This document shows, one piece after another, positions 28,179 through 37,320 of a DNA stretch of 64,000 bases (position 1 is the stretch's first letter; each line of letters starts with the position of its first letter). A model generated the notes under the pieces. It made no database searches, was not told the DNA's origin, and was given only the letters and a program-made list of their open reading frames with translations. A program made the translations under genes and the position numbers. The DNA is taken from NCBI RefSeq assembly GCF_009866765.1, contig NZ_CP019431.1, forward strand, positions 1,426,001 to 1,490,000. The letters are read 5' to 3'. The DNA comes from Pseudomonas sp. S35. Its GTDB lineage: Bacteria > Pseudomonadota > Gammaproteobacteria > Pseudomonadales > Pseudomonadaceae.

Positions 28179-28646
28179 ATGACTGTTGTACTGGATACAC
28201 TTGTCGCCGTTCGGCGCACTGCGATGGACCTGCTCGCTCGGCGCGAGCATGGTCGAGTCGAGCTGACGCGTAAACTGCGTCAGCGCGGTGCAGACTCTGA
28301 GATGATCGAAACCGCCCTTGACCGGTTAACGGAAGAAGGGCTGCTGTCGGAGTCCCGTTACCTCGAAAGCTTTGTCTCCTACCGAGCGCGCTCGGGCTAT
28401 GGCCCCGCGCGTATTCGCGAAGAGCTGAGCCAGCGTGGCCTGCAACGCGCCGATATTGACCTCGCCCTGCGTGAGTGTGGTATCAGTTGGCAGTCGCAGT
28501 TGGAAGACACTTGGCGTCGCAAGTTCTCAGGCCATCTACCCATCGATGCCAGGGAGCGCGCCAAACAAGGCCGCTTCTTGAGTTACCGCGGGTTTTCGAT
28601 GGAGATGATCAGCCGTTTGCTCAGTGGTCGAGATATGGACGACTGA
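28179..28646 (+). CDS. recX: RecA regulatory protein RecX
   Basis: This 155-residue all-helical protein has three tandem RecX helical repeats ('[19 protein letters not shown]', '[22 protein letters not shown]', 'LLSYRGFS'-like end). It binds RecA filaments and limits their growth. It is probably co-transcribed with recA under the same LexA box. Confidence 0.94.
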   Translation: MTVVLDTLVAVRRTAMDLLARREHGRVELTRKLRQRGADSEMIETALDRLTEEGLLSESRYLESFVSYRARSGYGPARIREELSQRGLQRADIDLALRECGISWQSQLEDTWRRKFSGHLPIDARERAKQGRFLSYRGFSMEMISRLLSGRDMDD

Positions 28647-28674
28647 GTCCAAAGTGATGGGGTTGGTGGGCTAT

Positions 28675-28719
28675 TGTGGCGAGGGAGCTTGCTCCCGTTG
28701 GGCTGCGTAGTAGCCCCAG
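28675..28719. repeat. REP element, single
   Basis: Two small hairpins lie side by side: GGGAGCTTGCTCCC (28683-28696) and GGGCTGCGTAGTAGCCC (28700-28716). The leading TGTGGCGAGGGAGC is the common P. fluorescens REP form. Confidence 0.7.
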
Positions 28720-28740
28720 TTACTTAGTCTGAACCCCACA

Positions 28741-28777
28741 AAAAAGGGCCCACTATGAAAATAGCGGGCTTTTTTTT
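28741..28777. terminator. Bidirectional terminator after recX
   Basis: A nine-base stem GCCC-x-CTAT/ATAG-x-GGGC with one mismatch is flanked by A and T runs, between convergent genes. Confidence 0.75.
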
Positions 28778-28788
28778 ACACTAAAAAA

Positions 28789-29901
28789 TCAAGCCGTCTG
28801 CGGCGTCACCCGTTGCTGCGTCTTCCCCTGAGCCTGCACCCAGTTCTCCGGCAAATTGATGTAATCCACCAACTCCCGCAACCGACCCTGATCCCGCCCA
28901 TTAAAGTTGAACACCAACCGCGTTAAATGGCTGAACCGAGCTTCATCATGTTCCTCGCCGGTATAGGCGAGCTGCTGGAAGTCCCCGTTCAGGCGCAGGC
29001 TAGCAAACTCATTCTGCAAATAGGCCAATGCGCGGTCACTGAGCGGATGATTCATGCGCACTACAAACTCACGCTTGAGCCAGCGTGTGGAATGGAAGTT
29101 GGCATAAAACTGGTTGATCTCTTCGACCGCCTCTTCAGCGCTGTATACCAGCCTTATCAGTTTGAGGTCGGTCGGCAGAATGTAGCGATTGGCTTCCAAC
29201 TGGCTGCGGATAAAATCCAGCGCGCCTTGCCAGAACCCACCACCCGGCGCGTCCAACAAAACCACCGGCACCAGTGGGCTCTTGCCGGTCTGGATCAGTG
29301 TCAGCACTTCCAGTGCTTCATCCAACGTGCCAAAACCGCCGGGGCACAACACCAGTCCATCGGCTTCCTTGACGAAGAACAGCTTGCGGGTAAAGAAGAA
29401 GTGGAATGACAGCAGGTTCTCGGTGCCATCAATGGTCGGGTTGGCATGCTGTTCAAACGGCAGAGTGATATTGAACCCCAGGCTATGTTCCAAGCCGGCA
29501 CCTTCGTGCGCCGCGGCCATAATGCCGCCGCCGCCGCCGGTGATCACCATCAGGTCGGAGCGCGCCAGTGCGGCGCCGACGTCACGGGCCAGCGCATACA
29601 GCGGGCTTTCCACCGGTGTCCGTGCCGAACCGAACACCGTGACCTTGCGCCGGCCCTTGAACTGTTCGAGTACACGAAAGGCGTTGTCCAGTTCACGGAT
29701 GGCTTGCAGGGTGATCTTGGCATTCCAGCGGTTGCGGTCGTCCTGGGCCATGCGCAGCACGGTGAGGATCATGTCGCGATACAGAGGGATATTCGGGCTG
29801 TCGGGGGCGATCAGCTGGAGTTGGGCTTCGACCTGCTGGGTGAGGTCGGCTCCATTCTTTTCGAAATGCTGGAGCAGGCTGTCATTCGGTTCGTAAGGCA
29901 T
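28789..29901 (-). CDS. LOG/TIGR00730-family nucleotide 5'-monophosphate nucleosidase-like protein
   Basis: This 370-residue protein has a Rossmann-like LOG domain in the middle (about residues 85-270). It carries 'VFGSART', 'ITGGGGGIMAAAHEGA' and the family signature 'CPGGFGTLDEALE', which binds and cleaves nucleoside monophosphates. Extra N- and C-terminal regions make it longer than the plant cytokinin-activating LOG enzymes. The likely activity is hydrolysis of the N-glycosidic bond of purine or pyrimidine monophosphates; the exact substrate is not shown by the sequence. It is monocistronic and convergent with recX. Confidence 0.85.
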   Translation of the reverse strand: MPYEPNDSLLQHFEKNGADLTQQVEAQLQLIAPDSPNIPLYRDMILTVLRMAQDDRNRWNAKITLQAIRELDNAFRVLEQFKGRRKVTVFGSARTPVESPLYALARDVGAALARSDLMVITGGGGGIMAAAHEGAGLEHSLGFNITLPFEQHANPTIDGTENLLSFHFFFTRKLFFVKEADGLVLCPGGFGTLDEALEVLTLIQTGKSPLVPVVLLDAPGGGFWQGALDFIRSQLEANRYILPTDLKLIRLVYSAEEAVEEINQFYANFHSTRWLKREFVVRMNHPLSDRALAYLQNEFASLRLNGDFQQLAYTGEEHDEARFSHLTRLVFNFNGRDQGRLRELVDYINLPENWVQAQGKTQQRVTPQTA

Positions 29902-30192
29902 TCAACTTCTCCTTCTTGCAGGGCCGGGTAGCCGACGAGAGGTTCGCCGGAGGCTACGACACTGCATGTGTCGCTGCTTGCCGCAGGGGCAACCTTCTTT
30001 TGCCCTGAAAATGTTACAGAACAGCATGAAAGATACTGTGGGTGAGCGGTTGGGATGACTTGATCATGGGCCGAAAAACCCTTGGCTGGCAACCGCTTAT
30101 TGGTCATGCAACACGGAGTCTAGCTGCCTGGAGGGCATTGCAGCGAGGGGAGTGCGCGCCACAGGGCAGCAGCGCGCGAGGGTGAGGCAGGG

Positions 30193-30627
30193 TTACTTTT
30201 TCTTCTTCGCCGGTGCCGGGCAATCCGCTTCCGCGAATTTCACCGAAGCCACAGGCCGGTTGGTCTTGTTCTCGGTGATTTCGTAGCGCATTACCGCGCC
30301 CTTGGCCATCAGCTCGCGGTAGCCTTTGTTCAGGCAAACACTCTGGCCGAGCTGGAAATACACCGCTTTGGGGTTGGCGCGCATCTGTTCGGCGCGGTCT
30401 GGCAGCACGCTAAGGTGATCGATCAGTTGCATGCCTTCAACGGTGTAGGCCACTTCCAGGGTTTTTTCGTCGATTTCCCGGGGCAAGTCCTTGTTGCTCT
30501 CAGCCGCGACGCTTTGCAGTTTCCTGTTCATCTGGGCCTCCAGCAGCGAGGCCGCCTGAGCGCCCACGGGCAATACCAACGCAAGGGCGATGGATGGGGC
30601 GGCAAGGCGCAGCATGGAACGCAGCAT
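30193..30627 (-). CDS. Exported PA3611-like (quorum-sensing-regulated virulence factor) family protein
   Basis: This 144-residue protein has a signal peptide ('SIALALVLPVGAQA' ending AQA-AS), so it is periplasmic or secreted. The mature part has two cysteines ('SVCLNKGY' and 'EADCPAP'), probably a disulfide, and a lysine-rich tail ending PAKKKK. It resembles a small exported family known structurally from P. aeruginosa, whose biochemical role is unclear to me. Two ATGs (30627 and 30615) could start it. The gap 29902-30192 before it holds no gene that I can see. Confidence 0.75.
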   Translation of the reverse strand: MLRSMLRLAAPSIALALVLPVGAQAASLLEAQMNRKLQSVAAESNKDLPREIDEKTLEVAYTVEGMQLIDHLSVLPDRAEQMRANPKAVYFQLGQSVCLNKGYRELMAKGAVMRYEITENKTNRPVASVKFAEADCPAPAKKKK

Positions 30628-30806
30628 GGGACTCTCCTGATTCGGTTACTGGTGCATAGACCAGCCACTGGGCTGTGCGTTCAGTGGCGCGCGATTATAG
30701 GTGACCCTTGGCCACTACAGCCAGGCGTATCGCTGGTAAACTGCGGCCCCTTAAGACCTCTTTGAGTGTTCACTGTGTTGATTTACCCGTTCCTATGGCG
30801 TGTCCG

Positions 30807-31526
30807 ATGAGCCACGCCGTTTCCCGCCTGCGGACCCAGCGCCTGGCGCGTGCTATCAAGCCTTTTGTCAATCGTGGCTCGCGTGCCGAACGCTGCGCGG
30901 GTTGCCGGGTCATCCCGCAATATTGTTTGTGTGCCTGGCGCCCCAAGGTCGAGGCGCGCTGCGCGATGTGCCTGCTGATGCATGATGTCGAGCCGATGAA
31001 GCCCAGCAATACCGGCTGGCTGATCGCCGATGTCATTGACGACACCACGGCTTTCGCCTGGTCGCGCACCGAGGTGGACCCGGATTTGCTCACCTTGCTG
31101 GCAGACCCACAATGGCAACCCTACATCGTGTTCCCGGGTGAGTTCGTGGCGCCCGAACGGGTTGTCAGCGAGGTCAAGGTGGAGGAGGGCAAGCGCCCGC
31201 TGTTTATATTGCTTGATGGCACCTGGAGCGAAGCGCGCAAGATGTTCCGCAAAAGCCCTTACCTGGAGCACTTGCCCGTTTTAAGCCTGGCCCCGGAACA
31301 GCTCTCGCGCTACAAACTGCGCCGCTCCAAACGCGATGATCATTTTTGCACCGCCGAAGTCGCGGCGCTGTGCCTGGAGCTTGCTGATGACGGCGCTGCG
31401 AGCGAGGTCCTGGATGCCTACCTCGATGTTTTCAGCACTCATTACCTGGCGGCCAAGTTCCAGATGCCTTTGGATGCGACAGACGTCGTGCATACTCGTC
31501 TCTCGCCCTACATCCCGGCGGTATAA
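30807..31526 (+). CDS. tapT: DTW-domain tRNA-uridine aminocarboxypropyltransferase
   Basis: This 239-residue SPOUT-like DTW protein is predicted to transfer the aminocarboxypropyl group of SAM to uridine 47 of tRNA (acp3U). 'CAGCRVIPQYCLC' is the zinc-finger-like N-terminal motif, and 'LLDGTWSEARKM' contains the D-x-T-W signature. ATG 30807 (MSHAVSRL) is favoured; ATG 30795 is four residues earlier, and the frame is open to 30708. No good ribosome-binding site decides between them. Confidence 0.88.
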   Translation: MSHAVSRLRTQRLARAIKPFVNRGSRAERCAGCRVIPQYCLCAWRPKVEARCAMCLLMHDVEPMKPSNTGWLIADVIDDTTAFAWSRTEVDPDLLTLLADPQWQPYIVFPGEFVAPERVVSEVKVEEGKRPLFILLDGTWSEARKMFRKSPYLEHLPVLSLAPEQLSRYKLRRSKRDDHFCTAEVAALCLELADDGAASEVLDAYLDVFSTHYLAAKFQMPLDATDVVHTRLSPYIPAV

Positions 31527-31778
31527 CCAGACGACGTTTGCATGATGGCACTGCAAACCCGCAACCCGCTAAAATGCCCACGGGCGTAGTGCTTGACCCC
31601 CCAGGCTACGCTGGGCATGCTGGGCGCCGATTGGGGCGCAACCGTGAATTTTCGACGTCGTTTCAGGTGCTCTTGACGTTGATCGTGCCCTATGGCGATG
31701 GCTGCCTGGCCGTTGCCGTGTGTACTGGCGAACCCTGAACCCATCAGGGCTGCCATAAAAAACAGGATCATTTAATCA

Positions 31779-32426
31779 ATGGCCACATACGAAATCCTGA
31801 TAGCCGATGACCACCCGCTGTTTCGCAGTGCGCTGCATCAGGCCGTGACGCTGGGCCTTGGCCCCGATGTCCGTCTGGTTGAAGTCGCCAGCATTGCCGA
31901 GCTGGAAGCCCGACTCACCGAAAAGTCCGACTGGGACCTGGTGCTGCTCGACCTGAACATGCCCGGTGCCTATGGTTTCTCGGGGCTGGTGTTGTTGCGC
32001 GGGCAATACCCGCAGATCCCTGTGGTAATGGTCTCGGCCCAGGAAGACGCCGATGTGGTGGTGCGCTCCAAGGAGTTTGGCGCCAGCGGTTTCATTCCCA
32101 AGTCCAGCGCCATGGAAGATATCCAGAAGGCCGTGCGCACGGTATTGGACGGCGATGTCTCCTGGCCGCCCCAGGCGTTCGAAGAAATCAACGTATCGGA
32201 CGAGGCCAAGGCCGCCCGCGATGGCTTGGCCAGTCTGACGCCGCAGCAGTTCCGAGTGTTGACCATGGTCTGTGAGGGGCTGTTGAACAAGCAGATCGCC
32301 TATGAGCTGAGCGTGTCGGAGGCGACTATCAAGGCGCACGTGACGGCGATTTTCCGCAAGCTGAACGTGCGGACGCGCACTCAGGCCGCGCTGCTCTTGC
32401 AACAACTTGAGTCAATTTCGCAGTAA
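31779..32426 (+). CDS. erdR: LuxR-family response regulator ErdR
   Basis: This 215-residue regulator has a receiver domain ('LIADDHPLF', phospho-Asp in 'LVLLDLNMPG', Lys in 'IPKSSA') and a C-terminal LuxR helix-turn-helix ('LTPQQFRVLTMVCEGLLNKQIAYEL'). ErdR of P. aeruginosa and its orthologues control ethanol and acetate oxidation genes. The name rests on sequence similarity and on the dgkA neighbour, which matches the P. aeruginosa order. No kinase gene is adjacent. Confidence 0.82.
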   Translation: MATYEILIADDHPLFRSALHQAVTLGLGPDVRLVEVASIAELEARLTEKSDWDLVLLDLNMPGAYGFSGLVLLRGQYPQIPVVMVSAQEDADVVVRSKEFGASGFIPKSSAMEDIQKAVRTVLDGDVSWPPQAFEEINVSDEAKAARDGLASLTPQQFRVLTMVCEGLLNKQIAYELSVSEATIKAHVTAIFRKLNVRTRTQAALLLQQLESISQ

Positions 32427-32504
32427 CAAGATGTCACCTATTCACGCTTTTTTGACTTGGCGTGATCTAGCTTCCCCACTCCTTTGGTTCAGTTGCCTAC
32501 GTCT

Positions 32505-32867
32505 ATGTCGCCTTTCAAGGGTCAAACCGGTATCAAACGTATCTTCAATGCAGGGGGTTATTCCCTGGATGGCCTGCGCGCGGCGTTCACAGGTGAGGCG
32601 GCCTTCCGCCAACTGGTGCTGCTCAATGTCATCCTGATTCCGCTGAGCTTTTTCCTCAACGTCAGCCGGGTCGAGCGTGCCTTGCTGATTGCGGTGTGCC
32701 TGTTGGCGTTGATCGTCGAGTTGCTCAACTCGGCCGTGGAAGCGGCAATCGACCGCATCTCGCTGGATCGCCACCCGCTGTCGAAAAACGCCAAGGACAT
32801 GGGCAGCGCTGCGCAATTCGTCGCACTGACCATGATCACCCTGGTGTGGGCCGTAATCCTGATCTAA
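32505..32867 (+). CDS. dgkA: Diacylglycerol kinase DgkA
   Basis: This 120-residue membrane enzyme with three transmembrane helices phosphorylates diacylglycerol released during membrane-derived oligosaccharide synthesis. The signature 'ELLNSAVEAAIDRIS' and 'NAKDMGSAAQF' supply the catalytic acidic and Asn residues. ATG 32505 fits the family length; the earlier alternative start at 32484 adds no family sequence. It is possibly functionally linked with opgD, which also acts on glucans, 10 kb away. Confidence 0.93.
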   Translation: MSPFKGQTGIKRIFNAGGYSLDGLRAAFTGEAAFRQLVLLNVILIPLSFFLNVSRVERALLIAVCLLALIVELLNSAVEAAIDRISLDRHPLSKNAKDMGSAAQFVALTMITLVWAVILI

Positions 32868-32870
32868 GCC

Positions 32871-33797
32871 TCAGGCAATACTCGGCAGCACGATTTCATC
32901 GCTGCGCTGAACCCCAGCGGTGAAGGCGCGGCACAGCTCCAGGAACTCGCGCATCGCCGAGGTCTGGTACTTCTGTTTATGCCAGATGAAATAAAACTGC
33001 CGTGCCAGGTCCAGGTCCGGGGTTTCCACCGGCACCAGGCTGCCGCGGCGGAACGCGTCGCGCAGTGCCAGGCGCGAGATACAACCAATTCCCAGTCCCG
33101 ATTCCACTGCGCGCTTGATTGCCTCAGTGTGCTCAAGCTCCAGGCGGATGTTCAGCGCGCTACGGTGATGGCGCATGGCTTGGTCGAACGTCAGGCGCGT
33201 GCCTGAGCCTTGTTCCCGCAGGATCCACGCTTCGTGGGTCAGCTCTTGCAGCGTCGCCACGCCGCGTTTGGCCAGGTGATGCTGCGGCGCGCAAAACACC
33301 ACCAGTTCGTCTTCCACCCAGGTTTGCACTTCGATGTCCGGGTGGCTGCAGTCGCCTTCGATTAGACCCAGGTCAATTTCGTAATGCGCAACCTGGTGCA
33401 CGATATTGGCAGTGTTCTGCACATGCAGCTTTACCTGGCTCTCGGGGTGCTGCTGCATGAAACTGCCGATCAGCAGAGTGGCCAGGTAATTGCCGATGGT
33501 CAGGGTCGCGCCGACGGCGAGGGAGCCGAAGCCGGACTTGCCGTTGAGCAGGTCCTCGATTTCCTTGGCCTGGTCCAGCAGCGCTACGGCTTGGGGCAAC
33601 AGCTGATGGCCGAGGGCGTTGAGGCTCAAGCGTTTACCGGCGCGGTCGAATAATTGGCAGCTCGATTGGCGCTCCAGCTCGGTAATCGAAGTGCTGGCGG
33701 CGGATTGAGATAAGGCCAGAAGGCCAGCAGCGCGCGAGACGCTTTCCTGCTGGGCAACGGCGACGAAGACTTGCAGTTGACGGAGAGTAAATCGCAT
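32871..33797 (-). CDS. finR: LysR-family regulator FinR
   Basis: This 308-residue LysR regulator has an N-terminal winged helix ('MRFTLRQLQVFVAVAQQESVS') and a periplasmic-binding-like effector domain from about residue 90. It is divergent from fpr with 124 bases between starts; in Pseudomonas this arrangement is FinR activating fpr under superoxide or sulfite stress. An in-frame extension to 33872 exists but would cross the promoter region. Confidence 0.85.
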   Translation of the reverse strand: MRFTLRQLQVFVAVAQQESVSRAAGLLALSQSAASTSITELERQSSCQLFDRAGKRLSLNALGHQLLPQAVALLDQAKEIEDLLNGKSGFGSLAVGATLTIGNYLATLLIGSFMQQHPESQVKLHVQNTANIVHQVAHYEIDLGLIEGDCSHPDIEVQTWVEDELVVFCAPQHHLAKRGVATLQELTHEAWILREQGSGTRLTFDQAMRHHRSALNIRLELEHTEAIKRAVESGLGIGCISRLALRDAFRRGSLVPVETPDLDLARQFYFIWHKQKYQTSAMREFLELCRAFTAGVQRSDEIVLPSIA

Positions 33798-33809
33798 ATC
33801 GATATAACC

Positions 33810-33822
33810 GATAACCCTTATC
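33810..33822. promoter_or_regulatory. Candidate FinR operator
   Basis: The perfect dyad GATAA-CCC-TTATC lies between divergent finR and fpr, 100 bases before fpr, in the position expected for a LysR regulator. Confidence 0.5.
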
Positions 33823-33921
33823 TTAATAATCCAGTTAACAGATATTGTCGCCGCCATTAGAATGCTGTGCAATTGCGCACTTCATCTTTGGCGCAGACCC
33901 ATTTCCAGGAGTCCCCCGTAC

Positions 33922-34701
33922 ATGAGCAACATGAACCACGAGCGTGTCCTCAGTGTTCATCACTGGAACGACACTCTGTTCAGCTTCAAGTGCACCCGCG
34001 ATCCGGGCCTGCGCTTCGAGAACGGTCAGTTCGTGATGATCGGCCTGCAACAGCCTAACGGCCGCCCGCTCATGCGCGCTTACTCCATTGCCAGCCCGAA
34101 TTGGGAAGAGCATCTGGAGTTCTTCAGCATCAAGGTGCCGGATGGCCCGCTGACTTCCCAGTTGCAGCATCTGAAGGAAGGCGACGAGATCATCATCAGC
34201 AAAAAACCGACAGGCACCCTGGTGCTTGACGATTTGAAGCCCGGCAAGCACCTCTACCTGCTCAGCACCGGCACTGGCCTCGCTCCGTTCATGAGCGTGA
34301 TCCAGGACCCGGAAACCTACGAGCGTTTCGAAAAAGTGATCCTGTGCCACGGCGTGCGTTACGTCAACGAAGTCGCTTACCGCGAATTCATCACCGAGCA
34401 CCTGCCGCAGAACGAGTTCTTCGGCGAGGCCCTGCGTGACAAGTTGATCTACTACCCAACCGTGACCCGCGAGCCGTTCGAAAACGAAGGCCGCCTGACC
34501 GACCTGATGCGCAGCGGCAAGCTGTTCAGCGACATCGGCCTGCCACCGATCAACCCCGAGGACGACCGCGCCATGCTGTGCGGTAGCCCAAGCATGTTGG
34601 ACGAAACCAGCGAAGTGTTGAACAGCTTCGGCCTGAAGGTTTCGCCACGTATGCGTGAGCCGGGTGACTATCTGATCGAGCGTGCGTTCGTCGAGAAGTA
34701 A
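33922..34701 (+). CDS. fpr: Ferredoxin-NADP+ reductase
   Basis: This 259-residue FAD enzyme exchanges electrons between NADPH and ferredoxins. FAD motif 'RAYSIASPN' and NADP motif 'STGTGLAPFMS' are present, with the C-terminal end 'ERAFVEK'. The start at 33922 (MSNMNHERV) has AGGAG upstream; an open frame begins at 33862. In P. aeruginosa the orthologue reduces Bfd to mobilise iron from bacterioferritin, and bfd and bfr are also in this window. Confidence 0.95.
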   Translation: MSNMNHERVLSVHHWNDTLFSFKCTRDPGLRFENGQFVMIGLQQPNGRPLMRAYSIASPNWEEHLEFFSIKVPDGPLTSQLQHLKEGDEIIISKKPTGTLVLDDLKPGKHLYLLSTGTGLAPFMSVIQDPETYERFEKVILCHGVRYVNEVAYREFITEHLPQNEFFGEALRDKLIYYPTVTREPFENEGRLTDLMRSGKLFSDIGLPPINPEDDRAMLCGSPSMLDETSEVLNSFGLKVSPRMREPGDYLIERAFVEK

Positions 34702-34741
34702 AGCAGTCAGGCCATGTGCTGACTTTGCAACACAGTAGATG

Positions 34742-34777
34742 CAAATGTGGGAGGGGGCTTGCCCCCTCCCACATTTG
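34742..34777. repeat. REP palindrome, perfect
   Basis: Arms of 17 bases (CAAATGTGGGAGGGGGC and its complement) flank a TT centre. It lies between convergent fpr and trmO and could end transcription. Confidence 0.9.
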
Positions 34778-34785
34778 TTTCCGGT

Positions 34786-35481
34786 TTATCCAGCGGGAAG
34801 TATTTCCAGCACACAAATCATCCCCGGTTCGGGATAGTGCCAGCGCACATCCACGTCCCAGAACTGCGCGCCATACTCGCGCTCAGGCCCAGGCGTCTGA
34901 TACGCCGGCCGTGGGTCCTGCGCCAAGCACTGATCAATCAACGCCACCAACGGTTCGCCCAGGCGCTGTGCGTGGCCTTGTGCCTGCTGCAACGCCGTCT
35001 TCAGCCACTGCACGGGAATCAGCTGCGGCGCAGCACTGGCGATGCCGTTGGTAGCGGTATCAACGATGTCGGCATAGGGCACATACGGCTTGATATCCAA
35101 CACCGGCGTGCCATCGAGCAGATCAATCCCGGAAATCCACAGCCGGCCCGGTTCTACCTTGTCCAGCTTCACCACCGACTGGCCGATACCGTTGGGTCGA
35201 TGAGTTGCGCGGGTAGCAAACACGCCCATGGACGTATTCCCACCCAGGCGCGGCGGCCGCACTTTCAGGCGCGGCTTGTCTTCCAAGGCCTGGTGGAACA
35301 GAAACAACAACCACACATGGCTGACCTGCTCCAAACCCTGCACTGCCTCACCCTGGTCGAACGGTGCCACCAACTCCAGCACGCCACGGGCGGCGGGCGC
35401 CAGTTGCGGTTGGCGTGGGATGGCGAACTTCTCCTTGAAGCAGGAGCGTACGAAACCGACGGGCGAGACTTGGTAACTCAT
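34786..35481 (-). CDS. trmO: tRNA (N6-threonylcarbamoyladenosine37-N6)-methyltransferase TrmO
   Basis: This 231-residue SAM-dependent enzyme of the single-sheeted beta-barrel YaeB/TsaA family methylates t6A37 of tRNA(Thr). 'GFVRSCFKEKFAIPRQP' at the start and 'THRPNGIGQSVVKL' in the middle are family hallmarks, with a C-terminal extension 'PGPEREYGAQFWDVDVRWHY'. It is in the same direction as, and three bases after, the DUF1456 gene. Confidence 0.92.
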   Translation of the reverse strand: MSYQVSPVGFVRSCFKEKFAIPRQPQLAPAARGVLELVAPFDQGEAVQGLEQVSHVWLLFLFHQALEDKPRLKVRPPRLGGNTSMGVFATRATHRPNGIGQSVVKLDKVEPGRLWISGIDLLDGTPVLDIKPYVPYADIVDTATNGIASAAPQLIPVQWLKTALQQAQGHAQRLGEPLVALIDQCLAQDPRPAYQTPGPEREYGAQFWDVDVRWHYPEPGMICVLEILPAG

Positions 35482-35484
35482 GGC

Positions 35485-35946
35485 TTATGCACGAACCCGC
35501 AGGGTCAGCCCCTTGAGGAAGTTACGCAGCAACTGGTCGCCACACGTGCGGTAGTTGGTGTGGCCGAACTTGCGAAACAGCGCGCTCAGCTCTGGCTTGG
35601 ACACCGGGAACTCGGCAGCCTTGAGGATGGCGTGCATGTCGTCTTCCTTCAGTTCGAAGGCCACGCGCAGCTTTTTCAGGATGATGTTGTTGGTCACCGG
35701 GGTTTCGATCGGCTGCGGCGGGCGGCTTTCATCCTTGCCACGCTTGAAGATCACCAGGCCGTCGAGGAAGTAAGCCATGACTTCATCCGGGCAGAACACG
35801 AAGCCTTCTTCCTCGTCTTTCTTGAGGTAGGTCAGCAGGTCGTCCTTGGTTACGTCCATGCCGCCGAGCTTGATGATCTCGACCATCTTGTTGTCGCTGA
35901 TGTCGAGCATGTAGCGCACGCTGCGCAGTACGTCGTTGTGAATCAT
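35485..35946 (-). CDS. DUF1456 (YehS-like) protein
   Basis: This 153-residue soluble protein has two tandem copies of the DUF1456 helical unit, about residues 1-65 ('NDVLRSVRYMLDISD') and 85-150 ('NIILKKLRVAFELKEDD'). No catalytic motif is visible. ATG 35946 is chosen over the codon at 35955. It sits between the pseudouridine synthase-like gene and trmO, both RNA-directed, so an RNA-related role is possible but not shown. Confidence 0.82.
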   Translation of the reverse strand: MIHNDVLRSVRYMLDISDNKMVEIIKLGGMDVTKDDLLTYLKKDEEEGFVFCPDEVMAYFLDGLVIFKRGKDESRPPQPIETPVTNNIILKKLRVAFELKEDDMHAILKAAEFPVSKPELSALFRKFGHTNYRTCGDQLLRNFLKGLTLRVRA

Positions 35947-36014
35947 GGTGGGCAATCCTGGTATTCAACTGAGGACACCGCCCATCAGGCGGTGTCGAGA
36001 AAAGGGCGAGCGGC

Positions 36015-36725
36015 TTAGAACTTCTCTTTGCCGGACAGGTAACGCCATTGGCCGACCGGCACTTTGCCGATGGACACACCGCCGATACGGATGCGGCGGA
36101 TGGCCACGACTTTCAGGCCAACGGCTTCACAAAACAGTGCGATCACGCCTGGCTGCGGGTTTTTCATCGCGAACCGCAGGCGGTTTTCGTTCTGCCAGCT
36201 GGCTTTGACCGCCGGCAGCTCTTTGCCTTTGTAGGTCAAACCGTGATTCAGGCGGTTCAGGCCGTGGGCAACCATGTCGCCCTCGACCTCTACCACGTAT
36301 TCCTGCTCGATCTTGGCGGCATCGGCGGTCAACTTGCGCAGGATCTTCCAGTCTTGGGTAAACACCAACAGCCCGCTGGCCTTGGCTTGCAGATCGGCGC
36401 TGGCGGTCAGGCGCAGGAAGTGACCCTTGAGCGGGCGCTTGCTGAAGCGGTGTTCTTCGGACAGGGTGTCGGCGCTGATCGAGGCCATTGCCGTCTCAGC
36501 ATCCATGCCGGCGGGGGCATGCAGCAGGATCGTCACTGGTTCCGGCACCGTCGCCTTGGCGTCGGGGTCGAGTTCGACTTTCTGGGTCGTGACCTTGAAC
36601 TGCGGCTCGTCGATCACTTCACCGTCCACCGAGACCCAGCCGCCTTCGATAAACAGCTCAGCCTCCCGACGGGAGCAACCGACCAGTTCGATAAGGCGTT
36701 TGGAGAGGCGTATGGGGTCAGTCAT
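36015..36725 (-). CDS. RsuA/RluF-type pseudouridine synthase-like protein lacking the catalytic Asp
   Basis: This 236-residue protein has an N-terminal S4 RNA-binding domain ('RLSKRLIELVGCSRREAELFIEGGWVSVDGE') and an RsuA/RluB/RluF-type catalytic fold. The family active site G-R-L-D-x-x-(T/S)-x-G-L-L reads A-D-L-Q-A-K-A-S-G-L-L here, so Gln replaces the catalytic Asp. I checked this against the DNA. The rest of the fold, including 'EQEYVVEVEG' and 'GVIALFCEAVGLKVVAIRRIRIG', is intact. It may bind RNA without modifying it, or use another residue. Confidence 0.85.
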   Translation of the reverse strand: MTDPIRLSKRLIELVGCSRREAELFIEGGWVSVDGEVIDEPQFKVTTQKVELDPDAKATVPEPVTILLHAPAGMDAETAMASISADTLSEEHRFSKRPLKGHFLRLTASADLQAKASGLLVFTQDWKILRKLTADAAKIEQEYVVEVEGDMVAHGLNRLNHGLTYKGKELPAVKASWQNENRLRFAMKNPQPGVIALFCEAVGLKVVAIRRIRIGGVSIGKVPVGQWRYLSGKEKF

Positions 36726-36796
36726 GACAAGGGCCGTAACAAAAGGGGGCGGCTATTGTACCTGTGTGGGCGCGGTTAATCCCGACCCCATTTCAT

Positions 36797-37270
36797 TTAG
36801 CCCCGGCGCTCCTGTTGGTGCACCTGGCGCAAACGCATATGCAGCAATGGATAAGGCTGGCCCAGGCCATCATGCTCCGTGCGTCCGATCACCTCGAACC
36901 CAAGCTTCAAGTAAAACCCCAGGGCTTGAGGGTTCTGTTCGTTGACGTCCAGCACCTCGGCATTCATGTGCTCGACCGCATACCACAGCAGTTGCCGGCC
37001 CAGACCCTGGCCGCGGTGCTGTGGGTCGATAAACAGCATCTCCACCTTGCCCGCCGCAACACCGGCAAACCCGCTGATGCGTTGGCGCGAGTCCTTGGTG
37101 CAGATCAACATCACCGCGTCCAGATAGCGGGTCAGCACCAGATTTTTGAGCAACACGATGTAACTGTCCGGCAAAAAATCATGGGTGGCCCGCACTGAAG
37201 CCTCCCAAATCTGCGCCAACTGCGCGTAGTCGCTGGTGTTGGGTGTGTGGATAACCGAGTGCTGACGCAT
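36797..37270 (-). CDS. GNAT-family N-acetyltransferase
   Basis: This 157-residue acetyltransferase has the acetyl-CoA loop in 'MLFIDPQHRGQGLGRQLL' and a tail 'LGFEVIGRTEHDGLGQPYPLLHM' typical of the YjaB-like group. The target amine is not predictable. It stands alone between the pseudouridine synthase-like gene and rimO. Confidence 0.85.
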   Translation of the reverse strand: MRQHSVIHTPNTSDYAQLAQIWEASVRATHDFLPDSYIVLLKNLVLTRYLDAVMLICTKDSRQRISGFAGVAAGKVEMLFIDPQHRGQGLGRQLLWYAVEHMNAEVLDVNEQNPQALGFYLKLGFEVIGRTEHDGLGQPYPLLHMRLRQVHQQERRG

Positions 37271-37320
37271 GCCCGCTGCCCCTTGTGCTGAACCATGTCG
37301 ATGGGCAAAACGATAGACGT

